From contig NZ_JAFCLU010000003.1 in the NCBI RefSeq assembly GCF_018130385.1, positions 339,657 through 403,656 on the forward strand: DNA of 64,000 nt, in the 5' to 3' direction. Under the pieces are notes generated by a model. The model made no database searches. It was not told the origin of the DNA and saw only the letters and a program-made list of their open reading frames with translations. This DNA is from Bradyrhizobium sp. AUGA SZCCT0283. Lineage in GTDB: Bacteria; Pseudomonadota; Alphaproteobacteria; Rhizobiales; Xanthobacteraceae. This document shows, piece after piece, positions 1 through 7,657 of this stretch (its first letter is position 1; every line of letters begins with the position of its first letter). Made by a program: the position numbers and the translations under genes.

Positions 1-1250
1 AGCTTGTTGGCCTGCAGCGGATTGCCCGACAGCCAGTGGTCGAACGGATCCTTGATCGCCTGCTCGACGATCTTCTGCGCTTCCGCGGTGGCCAGGCGGT
101 CCTTGGTCTGGCCCTGGAATTCCGGCTCGCGCACGAACACCGAGAGCATCACGGCAGCTCCCACCATGACGTCTTCCGAGGTGATGGGGGCGGCGCGCTT
201 GCCCTGGCCGATGCGCTCGGCGTGGTCCTTCAGGCCGCGCAGCATCGCGCTGCGCATGCCGGATTCATGGGTGCCGCCGTCGGGCGTCGGCACCGTGTTG
301 CAATAGGAGGAGAGGAAGCCGTCGGCGTCCGCCGTCCAGGCGACCGCCCATTCGCAGGCGCCATGGGCGCCGTTGCGGCCCGACTTGCCGGAGAAGATAT
401 CCGGATGCACCAGCGTATCGGCGTGAATGGCGGCGGCGAGATAATCCTTCAGGCCGCCCGGGAAATGGAAACTATCCTCGGCCGGCACATCCTCGATGCC
501 CTTCAACAGCGCGGGATCGCAGCGCCAGCGGATCTCGACGCCGCCGAACAGGTAGGCTTTCGAGCGCGTCATCTTGAACAGGCGCTGCGGCTTGAAGCTG
601 GCCTTGGCGCCGAAAATATCGGGGTCGGGCTTGAAGCGGATGCGGGTGCCGCGGCGGTTGTTGATCTTGCCGAGGTCTTCGAGCTTGCCCTTGGGATGGC
701 CGCGCTCGAAACTCATCCGGTAGAGCTTTTGGCTGCGCGCGACTTCCACTTCGAGACGTGAGGAGAGGGCGTTGACCACGGAGACGCCGACGCCGTGCAG
801 GCCGCCCGAGGTCTCATAGACCTTGGAGTCGAACTTGCCGCCGGAATGCAGCGTGCACATGATGACTTCGAGCGCGGATTTCTTCGGAAATTTCGGATGC
901 GGATCGACGGGGATGCCGCGGCCATTGTCGGTGACGGTCAGAAATCCGTCGGCGCTCAATTCCACCTCGATGAACGAGGCATGCCCGGCCAAGGCTTCGT
1001 CCATGGCATTGTCGATGACTTCGGCGAACAGATGATGCAGCGCCTTTTCGTCGGTGCCGCCGATATACATGCCGGGGCGCCGGCGTACCGGCTCCAATCC
1101 TTCCAGCACTTCGATGTCGGCCGCGGTATAGCCGGCCTCGGCACTGGTCGCCCGCGAGCCGGCCTTTGGCGTCGCGCGGCCTTTCGGTTCCGCCCCGAAG
1201 AGGTCGTTGGTAGATTTGGGTTTTGCAGCTGATTTCAATGATTTGGACAT
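1..1250 (-). CDS. parE: DNA topoisomerase IV subunit B (ParE), 3' part outside the window
   Basis: ATP-dependent type II topoisomerase subunit that decatenates daughter chromosomes together with ParC. About 416 codons are present; the C-terminus runs off the left edge. From the ATG at 1250 the protein opens with a roughly 40-residue Lys/Ser/Ala-rich lead, then the GHKL ATPase: GLEPVRRRPGMYIGGTDEKA, EVIDNAMDEALAG (Mg-binding Asn), DNGRGIPVD, then GGLHGVGVSVVNALS (ATP lid). GyrB is the main alternative; I prefer ParE because of the N-terminal extension before the ATPase and the typical alphaproteobacterial ParE wording, but GyrB cannot be fully excluded without the C-terminus. It is divergent from the ORF at 1263, only 12 bp away, so any shared promoter must overlap coding sequence. 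Confidence 0.88.
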   Translation of the reverse strand, partial: MSKSLKSAAKPKSTNDLFGAEPKGRATPKAGSRATSAEAGYTAADIEVLEGLEPVRRRPGMYIGGTDEKALHHLFAEVIDNAMDEALAGHASFIEVELSADGFLTVTDNGRGIPVDPHPKFPKKSALEVIMCTLHSGGKFDSKVYETSGGLHGVGVSVVNALSSRLEVEVARSQKLYRMSFERGHPKGKLEDLGKINNRRGTRIRFKPDPDIFGAKASFKPQRLFKMTRSKAYLFGGVEIRWRCDPALLKGIEDVPAEDSFHFPGGLKDYLAAAIHADTLVHPDIFSGKSGRNGAHGACEWAVAWTADADGFLSSYCNTVPTPDGGTHESGMRSAMLRGLKDHAERIGQGKRAAPITSEDVMVGAAVMLSVFVREPEFQGQTKDRLATAEAQKIVEQAIKDPFDHWLSGNPLQANK

Positions 1251-1262
1251 GGCTCTTCGTGT

Positions 1263-1760
1263 GTGTTGCACGCGGCGCGGCGTGCCGAATCGGTTACGCT
1301 GACTATGCCATGGATGGGCTCAAAAAGTGACGGCCGGGCTGGAAAGCCTCGCGGCCGGGAGGTTGGTTGCGCGTCCGTGACGCGGGGAACGACCGAGAAT
1401 ATTTCCATTTCGAGCACACCGGCGGGCGCGACGGCCGAGATCGCCGGGCTAGATATTCCAACGACTTGCGTCACTCCGTGCGTGGTTCAGGCGAAGCGCA
1501 ACGCCGACATCACCGTCACGGTGAACAAGGAGGGATATGAGCCCCAGATCATTCCGTTGACCAAGGAAATCCCCGGCAGCGGCGCGGCGGGTTTCGCGGG
1601 CAATGTTCTGATCGGCGGCCTGGTCGGGATGGGCGTCGACGCCGCCACCGGCGCCGCACTGGACCACAAGCCGAATCCGGTCATCGTGACCCTGCAGCCG
1701 GTCGCGCCGCAGGCCCGCCGGCCGCGGCCGCCAAGGCGGGCGCCGCCGCCGCAGAGCTGA
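1263..1760 (+). CDS. PEGA-like envelope lipoprotein with a damaged N-terminus
   Basis: The C-terminal 120 residues are clearly protein-like: GCASVTRGTTENISI resembles a lipobox cysteine followed by a mature lipoprotein, then a PEGA-like beta domain (STPAGATAEIAG, CVTPCVVQ, VNKEGYEPQ), a Gly-rich hydrophobic stretch (GFAGNVLIGGLVGMGVDAATG) and a Pro/Arg tail. The segment before the Cys is not hydrophobic in this frame. In the next frame over, MDGLKK followed, after a stop, by VTAGLESLAAGRLV looks more like a signal peptide, so two small indels may have broken the secretion signal. Starts at 1305 and 1314 are also possible, and 1263 sits implausibly close to the parE start. Function of the family is unknown. 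Lipoprotein status is inference. Confidence 0.5.
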   Translation: MLHAARRAESVTLTMPWMGSKSDGRAGKPRGREVGCASVTRGTTENISISSTPAGATAEIAGLDIPTTCVTPCVVQAKRNADITVTVNKEGYEPQIIPLTKEIPGSGAAGFAGNVLIGGLVGMGVDAATGAALDHKPNPVIVTLQPVAPQARRPRPPRRAPPPQS

Positions 1761-1989
1761 CCGGGGTTTCAGGCTCCAGGTCTTGAGGTCTTGGCGGCAG
1801 GTCTTGACGGCGGTCTTGGCGGGATAGTCAGGGCCGTGCCATCCGGGTCCGGGCAGGCCGCCTGTAATCACAATCCGTGTCCGCCTTTGTGACTTGAAGT
1901 CACGCAAGGGGCTGGCTTACCTGTTGCCCGGGCTTTGAACCTGCCAAAAGGTTCATCGGCGAAAACGGGGCGGGGAAGGCACTCAAGAC

Positions 1990-2520
1990 ATGCAAGATTT
2001 TGCGCGCGCTCTGGCTGATTTCGTGCGCGACAATCAGGCCTGGGCCGCCCCGATCGTGCTGGTGCTGGCATTCGGCGAATCGCTTGCGTTCGTGTCGCTG
2101 CTGGTGCCGGCCTGGGGCGCGCTGGTCGCGATCGGCGCGCTGATCGGCGTCAGCGGCGTCAGCTTCTGGCCGGTCTGGCTCGCCGGCGGCATAGGCGCTG
2201 CGCTCGGCGACTGGGTCTCCTACTGGTTCGGCTACCGCTACAAGGAGCACGTCGCCGAGATGTGGCCGCTGTCGCGCTACCCCGAGATCCTGCTGCGCGG
2301 CGAGGCGTTCGTGAAAAAATGGGGCGTGCCCTCGATCTTCATCGGCCGGTTCTTCGGGCCGCTGCGCGCCTCGGTGCCGCTCGCCGCCGGCATTTTCGAG
2401 ATGTCCTACTGGCCGTTCCAGATCGCCAATTTCGTCTCGGCGCTGATCTGGTCGGCCGTCCTGCTGCTGGTCGGCGACGTGATGGGGAAACTCGCCGAAT
2501 GGCTGTGGCGGGTGGCGTAG
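1990..2520 (+). CDS. DedA family membrane protein
   Basis: Inner-membrane protein of the DedA (SNARE-associated/VTT) superfamily; members act in undecaprenyl-phosphate or lipid flipping and envelope homeostasis. At 176 residues it is near the usual family length. Hydrophobic segments lie around residues 20-60 and 130-170, with the family signature between them: GAALGDWVSYWFGYRY, then a long amphipathic stretch and FIGRFFGPLRASVPLAAGIFEM. These correspond to the conserved G-x-x-x-GD and F-x-R-x-x-P-x-x-R motifs. A stem-loop follows the stop codon. Which lipid it acts on cannot be told from sequence. Confidence 0.88.
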   Translation: MQDFARALADFVRDNQAWAAPIVLVLAFGESLAFVSLLVPAWGALVAIGALIGVSGVSFWPVWLAGGIGAALGDWVSYWFGYRYKEHVAEMWPLSRYPEILLRGEAFVKKWGVPSIFIGRFFGPLRASVPLAAGIFEMSYWPFQIANFVSALIWSAVLLLVGDVMGKLAEWLWRVA

Positions 2521-2526
2521 GTTTGA

Positions 2527-2552
2527 CCCTCTCCATCAGGCAAGGGAGAGGG
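2527..2552. terminator. Stem-loop between convergent dedA and MBL genes
   Basis: CCCTCTCC at 2527-2534 pairs with GGAGAGGG at 2545-2552 across a 10-nt loop, just after the DedA stop and before the end of the convergent hydrolase gene. No clear T tract follows on either strand, so it may be a Rho-assisted end or just an intergenic palindrome. Confidence 0.35.
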
Positions 2553-2604
2553 CCAGCGCCGTCGCTATTTCCCGTTTGAGGGAGACCGACAAAGTTCGAT
2601 AGGT

Positions 2605-3600
2605 CTACAGCGACGGATTCCAAAGTGCTGGAACCCAACGGTAGCCATTGCCGTCCTTCTCCACCCGCACGAGCCCGGGGAAACCGGCGTGGAACGCCTG
2701 GATCGGCATCTTTTCCGCAATCGCCATGTCGTAAAGCTTCCGTCGTGTTTGGACAGCGAGCGGCTTGTCGACGTCGAACAGCAACTGCCAATCCGGATTC
2801 CTGACGAACAAAAAGGCGGCACCCGCGGTGATATCGACCTGCACCAACAATTTTTCTGAGCCGGAGGCAACGATAAAGGAAGTATGGCCTGGGGTATGAC
2901 CGGGGCTGGCAACGGATGTAATGCCAGGAGCGATTTCCTTGCCGGCGTCATACTGCGTCACCTTGCGGCCGAGAGCGTCGAACACCCGCCGTGAATTCTT
3001 GAAGTTGTTTTCGAGAATGGGATTTCCTGCCCCCTTGCTCATCTCGCCGTCATCCATCCAGAATTTCCACTCCGCCGACGGCACCATGATCTCGGCATTC
3101 GGATAAGCGGCCTTGTTGTCCGCAGTCAGGAGCCCGTTGATGTGGTCTCCGTGAAAATGTGAGATGATGACCATATCGACGCTGTTGCGATCGATACCGG
3201 CGGCTGCGAGATTCGTCTGAAACTGCCCGACCTTGCCCTTGCTCTGCTCATAAGTGGCGGGGCCGAGACCGGTGTCCACCACCACGAGCTTTGACCCGGT
3301 ATTGATGACGATCGGGCTGTAGCTGTGGGTAGCCTTGTCCGGCGGCATGTAGTTCTCGGCAAAAGCCTTGCTGACGTCGTCCTTCGACGCGTTCGCGACA
3401 TAGTTGTCGGGGCGCGGGGTAACCGTGACACCGTCGGAAACGACCGTAATCTGGTGCGTGCCGATGTTGTAACGATAAAAGCCCGGAGCCTGCTTATCGG
3501 CTAACGGCGCGTTGGCGCGGGCCTGTGTCGTGATGCCGAGCGGGACGATGGTAGATGCAGCGATGCCGGCCAAGGCCGTGCGCCGGGTAAATTCTGTCAT
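2605..3600 (-). CDS. Tat-exported MBL-fold metallohydrolase
   Basis: Zinc hydrolase of the metallo-beta-lactamase fold, 331 residues. The N-terminus MTEFTRRTALAGIAASTIVP is a twin-arginine signal ending near ARANA, so the enzyme should act in the periplasm. Metal-binding motif HFHGDH (in SHFHGDHING) sits around residue 152; further ligands are probably His in SPGHTPGHTSF and the late FHAGFPG. The insertion between these motifs (EWKFWMDDGEMS) resembles the lactonase/quorum-quenching (AttM/AiiA-like) and related alkyl-hydrolase branch. Substrate is not predictable; lactonase is one option. It converges with dedA and is followed upstream by a 420-bp regulatory gap. Confidence 0.85.
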   Translation of the reverse strand: MTEFTRRTALAGIAASTIVPLGITTQARANAPLADKQAPGFYRYNIGTHQITVVSDGVTVTPRPDNYVANASKDDVSKAFAENYMPPDKATHSYSPIVINTGSKLVVVDTGLGPATYEQSKGKVGQFQTNLAAAGIDRNSVDMVIISHFHGDHINGLLTADNKAAYPNAEIMVPSAEWKFWMDDGEMSKGAGNPILENNFKNSRRVFDALGRKVTQYDAGKEIAPGITSVASPGHTPGHTSFIVASGSEKLLVQVDITAGAAFLFVRNPDWQLLFDVDKPLAVQTRRKLYDMAIAEKMPIQAFHAGFPGLVRVEKDGNGYRWVPALWNPSL

Positions 3601-3811
3601 TGCGCTGTCCTCGAATTGGTGGCGGAAGATTTCACGGCATGCACCGAAAGGATAGCCGACCGATGATCACACCTGAGTTAGAAACCCCCTGTCTGCTTGA
3701 AAATTCCGGTTCGCTCCAAAACGAGACCGAACAGGGCTTCTGGCCTGAATGGGCAGGGATCATATCCGCGTGGGGGTGGTGAACCTTCAAAGCGCAACCC
3801 GTGTTTTTGGC

Positions 3812-3840
3812 TTGACCGTGGAACCGCGCGGTCTTATAGC
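3812..3840 (+). promoter_or_regulatory. Housekeeping-type promoter of the arginine leader
   Basis: TTGACC at 3812-3817 and TATAGC at 3835-3840 are separated by exactly 17 bp, close to the sigma-70 consensus. The -10 box ends 7 nt before the ATG at 3848, so transcription should begin at or within a base or two of that ATG. This gives a leaderless mRNA, the arrangement known for rhizobial trpL. The same geometry recurs at the aroG leader on the other strand (31676-31704). Confidence 0.7.
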
Positions 3841-3847
3841 CGCGCCC

Positions 3848-3922
3848 ATGACTATTGCCGCGACCATGACCATCGCTCGCCGCCGCCGCATCATCGCGGT
3901 TCGGGCGGTTGTCTGCGTTTAA
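3848..3922 (+). CDS. Arginine-rich leader peptide (24 aa), probably leaderless
   Basis: Twenty-four-codon ORF starting at the predicted transcription start. It begins MTIAATMTIA, then has four consecutive CGC arginine codons at 3878-3889, Ile-Ile, and a fifth Arg (CGG) before a Val-rich end and TAA at 3920. No Shine-Dalgarno sequence is available because the ATG is at about +1. The Arg run overlaps RNA segment 1 of the attenuator described next, so a ribosome waiting for Arg-tRNA would mask it. It lies about 100 bp before paiB-argC-argC. Alternative sensors are Ile (two codons) or Val (five). The peptide itself need have no other role. Confidence 0.65.
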   Translation: MTIAATMTIARRRRIIAVRAVVCV

Positions 3923-3971
3923 GATCATCGCCCCTGCCGCCGGATCCGGTCCCGCGGCTTCTTCCTTTTCC
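3879..3971 (+). promoter_or_regulatory. Candidate ribosome-dependent attenuator ahead of paiB-argC
   Basis: Segment 1 (CCGCC, 3880-3884, within the Arg codons) can pair with segment 2 (GGCGG, 3904-3908), with a nested CCGC/GCGG hairpin at 3886-3899. Segment 2 can instead pair with segment 3 (CCGCC, 3937-3941). Segment 3 overlaps the 5' arm of a hairpin GCCGC (3936-3940) / GCGGC (3954-3958) followed by the pyrimidine-rich CTTCTTCCTTTTC. Stalling at the Arg codons would free segment 2 to capture segment 3 and prevent the terminator. The T tract is interrupted, so termination strength is uncertain. Confidence 0.55.
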
Positions 3972-4020
3972 AGAAAACGCGGACTGAACTGGCGGCTCCT
4001 ACGTCAAGCAGGAGTTTGAG

Positions 4021-4707
4021 ATGTATACGCCTCCACCGTTCAAGTCCGACCGCGCCGCGAGCCTCGCGTTCGCGGAAGCGCGCGGCTTTGGGCTGGCTTG
4101 CGCGTGGGACGGCAACAAGCCGGTCGCCTCGTCGCTGCCGTTCTATCTGACCTCGGCCAATGACGGCACGCCGCGCGCGGCCTTCCACGTCGCGCGTCAC
4201 AATCCGCTGGCAAAGCTCGCGGACGGGACGACGTCCTGGCTGCTGGCCGTGAACGGCGCGGATGCCTATGTGTCGCCGGACTGGTACGTCTCGCCGGACC
4301 AGGTGCCGACCTGGCTCTATCAGGCGGTGCATCTGACCGGCCCGGTGCGGGCGATGTCCGACGGCGAACTTGCAGCGCAGATCGAGGCGCTCAGCGCCAA
4401 GTTCGAGGGCAGGCTCTCGCCGAAAAAGCCGTGGCTGTCGTCGAAGATGACGGCCGGGCGGCTGGAGGCGATGAAGAAAGCCATTGTGGGTCTTGAGATG
4501 ACGGTTGAAGAAGTTGAGGGCAGCTTCAAGCTGAACCAGCACAAGTCCGAGACCGACTATGCGGCGGTTGCGGGGTCGCTGGCCTCGCAAGCCGACACCG
4601 GCGCACAGCAGATCGCGCATTTGATGCAAGAGGCACGGCCCAACGTGTTTGCAAACCAAGAGGCCTTTGCCAACGAAACGAACCAGCTCGAAAGGACCGT
4701 GCCATGA
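4021..4707 (+). CDS. paiB: PaiB-family FMN-binding protein
   Basis: PaiB-type split-barrel flavin-binding protein, 228 residues; Bacillus PaiB is described as a negative regulator of sporulation and protease genes, and the wider fold binds FMN. Recognisable features are the opening MYTPPPFKSD, ARGFGLACAWD, SSLPFYL, AFHVARHNPLAKL, YVSPDWY and VPTWLYQAVHLTG, then a conserved KPWLSSKMTAGRLEAMKKAIVGLE region and KLNQHKSETD. AGGAG lies about six bases before the ATG. The 3' end overlaps argC by 4 bp (ATGA), so the two are co-translated, which makes a link to arginine or polyamine metabolism possible. It is the first gene behind the Arg leader. Confidence 0.85.
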   Translation: MYTPPPFKSDRAASLAFAEARGFGLACAWDGNKPVASSLPFYLTSANDGTPRAAFHVARHNPLAKLADGTTSWLLAVNGADAYVSPDWYVSPDQVPTWLYQAVHLTGPVRAMSDGELAAQIEALSAKFEGRLSPKKPWLSSKMTAGRLEAMKKAIVGLEMTVEEVEGSFKLNQHKSETDYAAVAGSLASQADTGAQQIAHLMQEARPNVFANQEAFANETNQLERTVP

Positions 4708-5684
4708 CCCTCACCGACAGCCATCAGTCGAAAACCGTCGGCGCCCCGACCAGGCCCGCCGTGTTCGTTGACGGCGCCTCCGGAACGACGGGACTCGGCA
4801 TTCAGGAGCGGCTGCGGCTGCAGAACGACGTCGTGGTGAAAAACATCGCCGAGGAGAAGCGCAAGGATGCCGGCGCCAAGCGGGCGCTGATGGAGGAGGT
4901 GGATCTCGTCATCCTCTGCCTGCCTGACGATGCCGCGAAGGAAACGGTGGCCCTGATCGACAGCATGGGCGCTTCGGCTCCCAAGGTGCTCGACGCCTCG
5001 ACGGCGTTTCGGGTCGCCAGCGACTGGACGTACGGCTTTCCCGAACTCACGCCGGACCAGGCCGACAAGATCCGGACCGCCCGGAAGGTCTCCAATCCGG
5101 GCTGCTATCCGACCGGCAGCATTGCGCTGCTGCGGCCGCTGGTCGATGCCGGCCTGCTGCCGGCGGACTATCCCGTCACCATCAACGCGGTGAGCGGCTA
5201 TTCGGGCGGCGGCAAGTCGATGATCGCGAGTTTTGAGGATGGCAGCGCGCCGTCCTTCGAATTGTATGGCCTCGGCTTCGAGCACAAGCATCTGCCCGAG
5301 ACGCAGCTTTACTCAAAACTGACGCGGCGGCCGATCTTCGTGCCGTCGGTCGGCAATTATCGGCAGGGCATGCTGGTCTCGGTGCCGCTGCATCTCGACA
5401 CGCTGCCGGGCAAACCTGGCGGCGCCGACCTGCACGCCGCGCTGGCAAAGCGCTACGCCGGCAGCACCTACGTCTCGGTGATGCCGTTGGAGAACGCCGC
5501 GACCAAAGGCGGGCGGATCGAGCCCGAGGCGCTCAACGAGACCAACAAGCTCGAGCTCTACGTCTTTGCCAGCGACAAACATCGTCAGGCGGTGCTGGTC
5601 GCGCGGCTCGACAATCTGGGCAAGGGTGCCTCGGGTGCTGCCGTGCAGAACATGCGGCTGATGCTGGGGCTTGCCGACAAGTAG
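4704..5684 (+). CDS. argC: N-acetyl-gamma-glutamyl-phosphate reductase, type 2 (short form)
   Basis: Third step of arginine synthesis: NADPH-dependent reduction of N-acetylglutamyl phosphate to the semialdehyde, in the cytoplasm. At 326 residues it is of the short type 2 family. After a 20-residue lead come the Rossmann motif FVDGASGTTGLGIQERL, LVILCLPDDAAKETV, DASTAFRV, the catalytic Cys in SNPGCYPTGS and the active-site region NAVSGYSGGGKSMI; the end matches GKGASGAAVQNMRLMLGL. It overlaps paiB by 4 bp and is followed 138 bp later by a second, type 1 argC. The start at 4704 is fixed by the overlap. Confidence 0.93.
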   Translation: MTLTDSHQSKTVGAPTRPAVFVDGASGTTGLGIQERLRLQNDVVVKNIAEEKRKDAGAKRALMEEVDLVILCLPDDAAKETVALIDSMGASAPKVLDASTAFRVASDWTYGFPELTPDQADKIRTARKVSNPGCYPTGSIALLRPLVDAGLLPADYPVTINAVSGYSGGGKSMIASFEDGSAPSFELYGLGFEHKHLPETQLYSKLTRRPIFVPSVGNYRQGMLVSVPLHLDTLPGKPGGADLHAALAKRYAGSTYVSVMPLENAATKGGRIEPEALNETNKLELYVFASDKHRQAVLVARLDNLGKGASGAAVQNMRLMLGLADK

Positions 5685-5822
5685 CAGATATAGCGTTCTC
5701 GAAGAGAGCAGGGTGAACGAGGACGCGCGTGCGCAGACGTGATGCGCGCGGCACGGCCGCCGGCTTTTCGCTGCCGTTGCGGTACAAGACCAGCAAACCA
5801 TTTCGCCTGACAGGAGCGTGCG

Positions 5823-6809
5823 ATGGGCATGAAGAAGATCGGCATTCTCGGCGCGTCCGGCTACACTGGAGCCGACGCGGTGCGCCTGTTGGCGCGGCAT
5901 CCGAATGCCGAGATCACCGCGCTCACCGCCAACATCCATGCCGGCAAGGCCATGAGCGATGTGTTTCCGCATTTCTTCATGCTCGACCTGCCGAAGCTCG
6001 TCGAATGGGAAAAAGTCGACTGGAGCAAGCTCGACGCGGTGTTCTGCGGGCTGCCGCACGGCACCACGCAGGAGATCATCGCGGCGGTTCTCAAAGCCAA
6101 CCCCAGGATCAAAATCCTCGACATGTCCGCCGATTTCCGGCTGCGCGACAAGGATATTTACGCGCAATGGTACGGCCATGAGCACCGGGCGCTGGAATTG
6201 CAGGGCGAGGCGGTCTACGGCCTGACCGAGTTCTATCGCGAGAAGATCGCAGCCGCGCGGCTGGTCGCCTGTCCCGGCTGCTATCCGACCGCGGTGCTGC
6301 TCGCGCTCGTGCCGCTTGCCAGGGCCAGGCTCATCGATGTCGACGACATCATCATCGACGCGAAGTCGGGCGTCACCGGCGCCGGCCGAGGGTTGAAGCA
6401 GAACACGCTGTTCAGCGAGGCGGGCGAGGGCCTGTCGCCCTATTCGGTCGGCACCCACCGGCACGCGCCTGAAATCGAGCAGGAGATTGGCGTCGCCGCC
6501 GACAGGGCGGTGACCGTGAATTTCACGCCGCATCTGATTCCGATGGCGCGCGGCGAACTCTGCACGTCCTACGTCAAGCTCAACGGCGCGACGCCGGACG
6601 ATTTGCGGGCCGCGCTGCAGAAGGCCTACGCCAACGAACCCTTCGTGCACGTCGCGAACAAGGGCGTGCTGCCGCAGACCCAGAATGTGCGCGGCTCGAA
6701 CTATGTTCAGATTGGCGTTGTCGCTGATCGCATCAAGAACCGGGCGATCGTGATTTCCACGCTCGACAATCTGTTAAAGGTTCTGCGGGTCAGGCAATCC
6801 AGAACATGA
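5823..6809 (+). CDS. argC: N-acetyl-gamma-glutamyl-phosphate reductase, type 1, frameshifted near its C-terminus
   Basis: Second reductase of the same step, long type 1 form: [18 protein letters not shown] (NADP site), [21 protein letters not shown], catalytic Cys in [28 protein letters not shown] and [17 protein letters not shown] precedes the ATG at a good distance. The reading frame breaks close to 6780: the encoded end is [14 protein letters not shown], whereas adding one base restores [14 protein letters not shown] and a natural stop at 6866-6868. The missing tail normally helps close the active site, so this copy may be impaired if the break is real. A one-base sequencing error in a short G run is equally possible. 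Confidence 0.88.
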   Translation: MGMKKIGILGASGYTGADAVRLLARHPNAEITALTANIHAGKAMSDVFPHFFMLDLPKLVEWEKVDWSKLDAVFCGLPHGTTQEIIAAVLKANPRIKILDMSADFRLRDKDIYAQWYGHEHRALELQGEAVYGLTEFYREKIAAARLVACPGCYPTAVLLALVPLARARLIDVDDIIIDAKSGVTGAGRGLKQNTLFSEAGEGLSPYSVGTHRHAPEIEQEIGVAADRAVTVNFTPHLIPMARGELCTSYVKLNGATPDDLRAALQKAYANEPFVHVANKGVLPQTQNVRGSNYVQIGVVADRIKNRAIVISTLDNLLKVLRVRQSRT

Positions 6810-6881
6810 ACCTGATGTTCGGTTTGCCCGAAACGGCAGGACTGGAGCAGATCGCGCTGTTTCCGTGACAGGAGGTGCAGG

Positions 6882-7475
6882 GTGGACGAGAAGACGCTGC
6901 AATTCTACCGCGGCAATGCCGAGGCCTATGCCAGGCGCACCTTCACCTCGCGCCAGGCGCGGCTGATGGCGTTTCTGGCGCTTCTTTCGCCGGGCGCGTC
7001 CATACTCGAACTCGGCTGCGGCGCCGGCGGCGACACCGCGGAAATGCTGGCGCGGGGATTTGATGTCCGCCCGACCGACGGGTCGCCGGAAATGGCGGCG
7101 ATCGCCTCAAAACATCTCGGCCGCACCGTCGAGACGCTGCTGTTTCATGATCTCGATGAGGTCGAGGCCTATGATGGCATCTGGGCCAACGCCTGCCTGC
7201 TTCACGTACCGAGGCCGGAGCTTGCGGATGTTCTCGCTCGGATCTGGCGCGCGCTGAAGCCTGCGGGCCATTTCTTCGCCAGCTACAAGGAAGGCGATGG
7301 CGACGGCCGCGACACGCTCAATCGCTATTACAATTATCCGTCGCCGGACTGGCTGCGTGCGACCTACGCCAGCGCGGGCCACTGGAACTCGCTGTCGATC
7401 GAGCGCGGCGAAGTCAAAGGGTTTGATGACAAGATGGCGTCGATGTTGTTTGTCGTGGCGCAAAAAGGCGACTGA
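6882..7475 (+). CDS. Class I SAM-dependent methyltransferase
   Basis: Cytoplasmic methyltransferase of the seven-strand Rossmann fold, 197 residues. Motif I is ILELGCGAGGDTAEML around residue 45, followed by the acidic residue in VRPTDGSPEM, then the motif-IV-like YDGIWANACLLHVPR and GHFFASYKEGDG. It uses a GTG start at 6882 supported by a strong AGGAGGTG at 6870-6877. It sits 13 bp after the natural end of the second argC, so it is probably in that transcript. The substrate cannot be named; the family includes small-molecule methylases of the tellurite-resistance/UbiE-like type. Confidence 0.82.
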   Translation: MDEKTLQFYRGNAEAYARRTFTSRQARLMAFLALLSPGASILELGCGAGGDTAEMLARGFDVRPTDGSPEMAAIASKHLGRTVETLLFHDLDEVEAYDGIWANACLLHVPRPELADVLARIWRALKPAGHFFASYKEGDGDGRDTLNRYYNYPSPDWLRATYASAGHWNSLSIERGEVKGFDDKMASMLFVVAQKGD

Positions 7476-7657
7476 AGAACGGCTTCCAGGTCCGCGATAT
7501 TGCCCGGATATTGCCGCAGTTCGTCGCGCGAAAGAAATCCCCGGAAGATGTGGCTGGCGGGCTACAGCTTTAAGATCCGAATCCGTTAAGGACATTCCGA
7601 GTGCCAACAGCGCGTCTGTTGGAAAGTGCTGGGAATGCCGGACTGGGAATGCCGTAA

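Noticed and set aside
36..1232. Plus-strand ORFs opposite parE
   Set aside because: They are mirror readings of parE in a high-GC region, with no start signals and no family resemblance.
3697..3987. 96-codon ORF in the region ahead of paiB
   Set aside because: It overlaps the promoter, leader peptide and attenuator, has no ribosome site and no protein-like composition.
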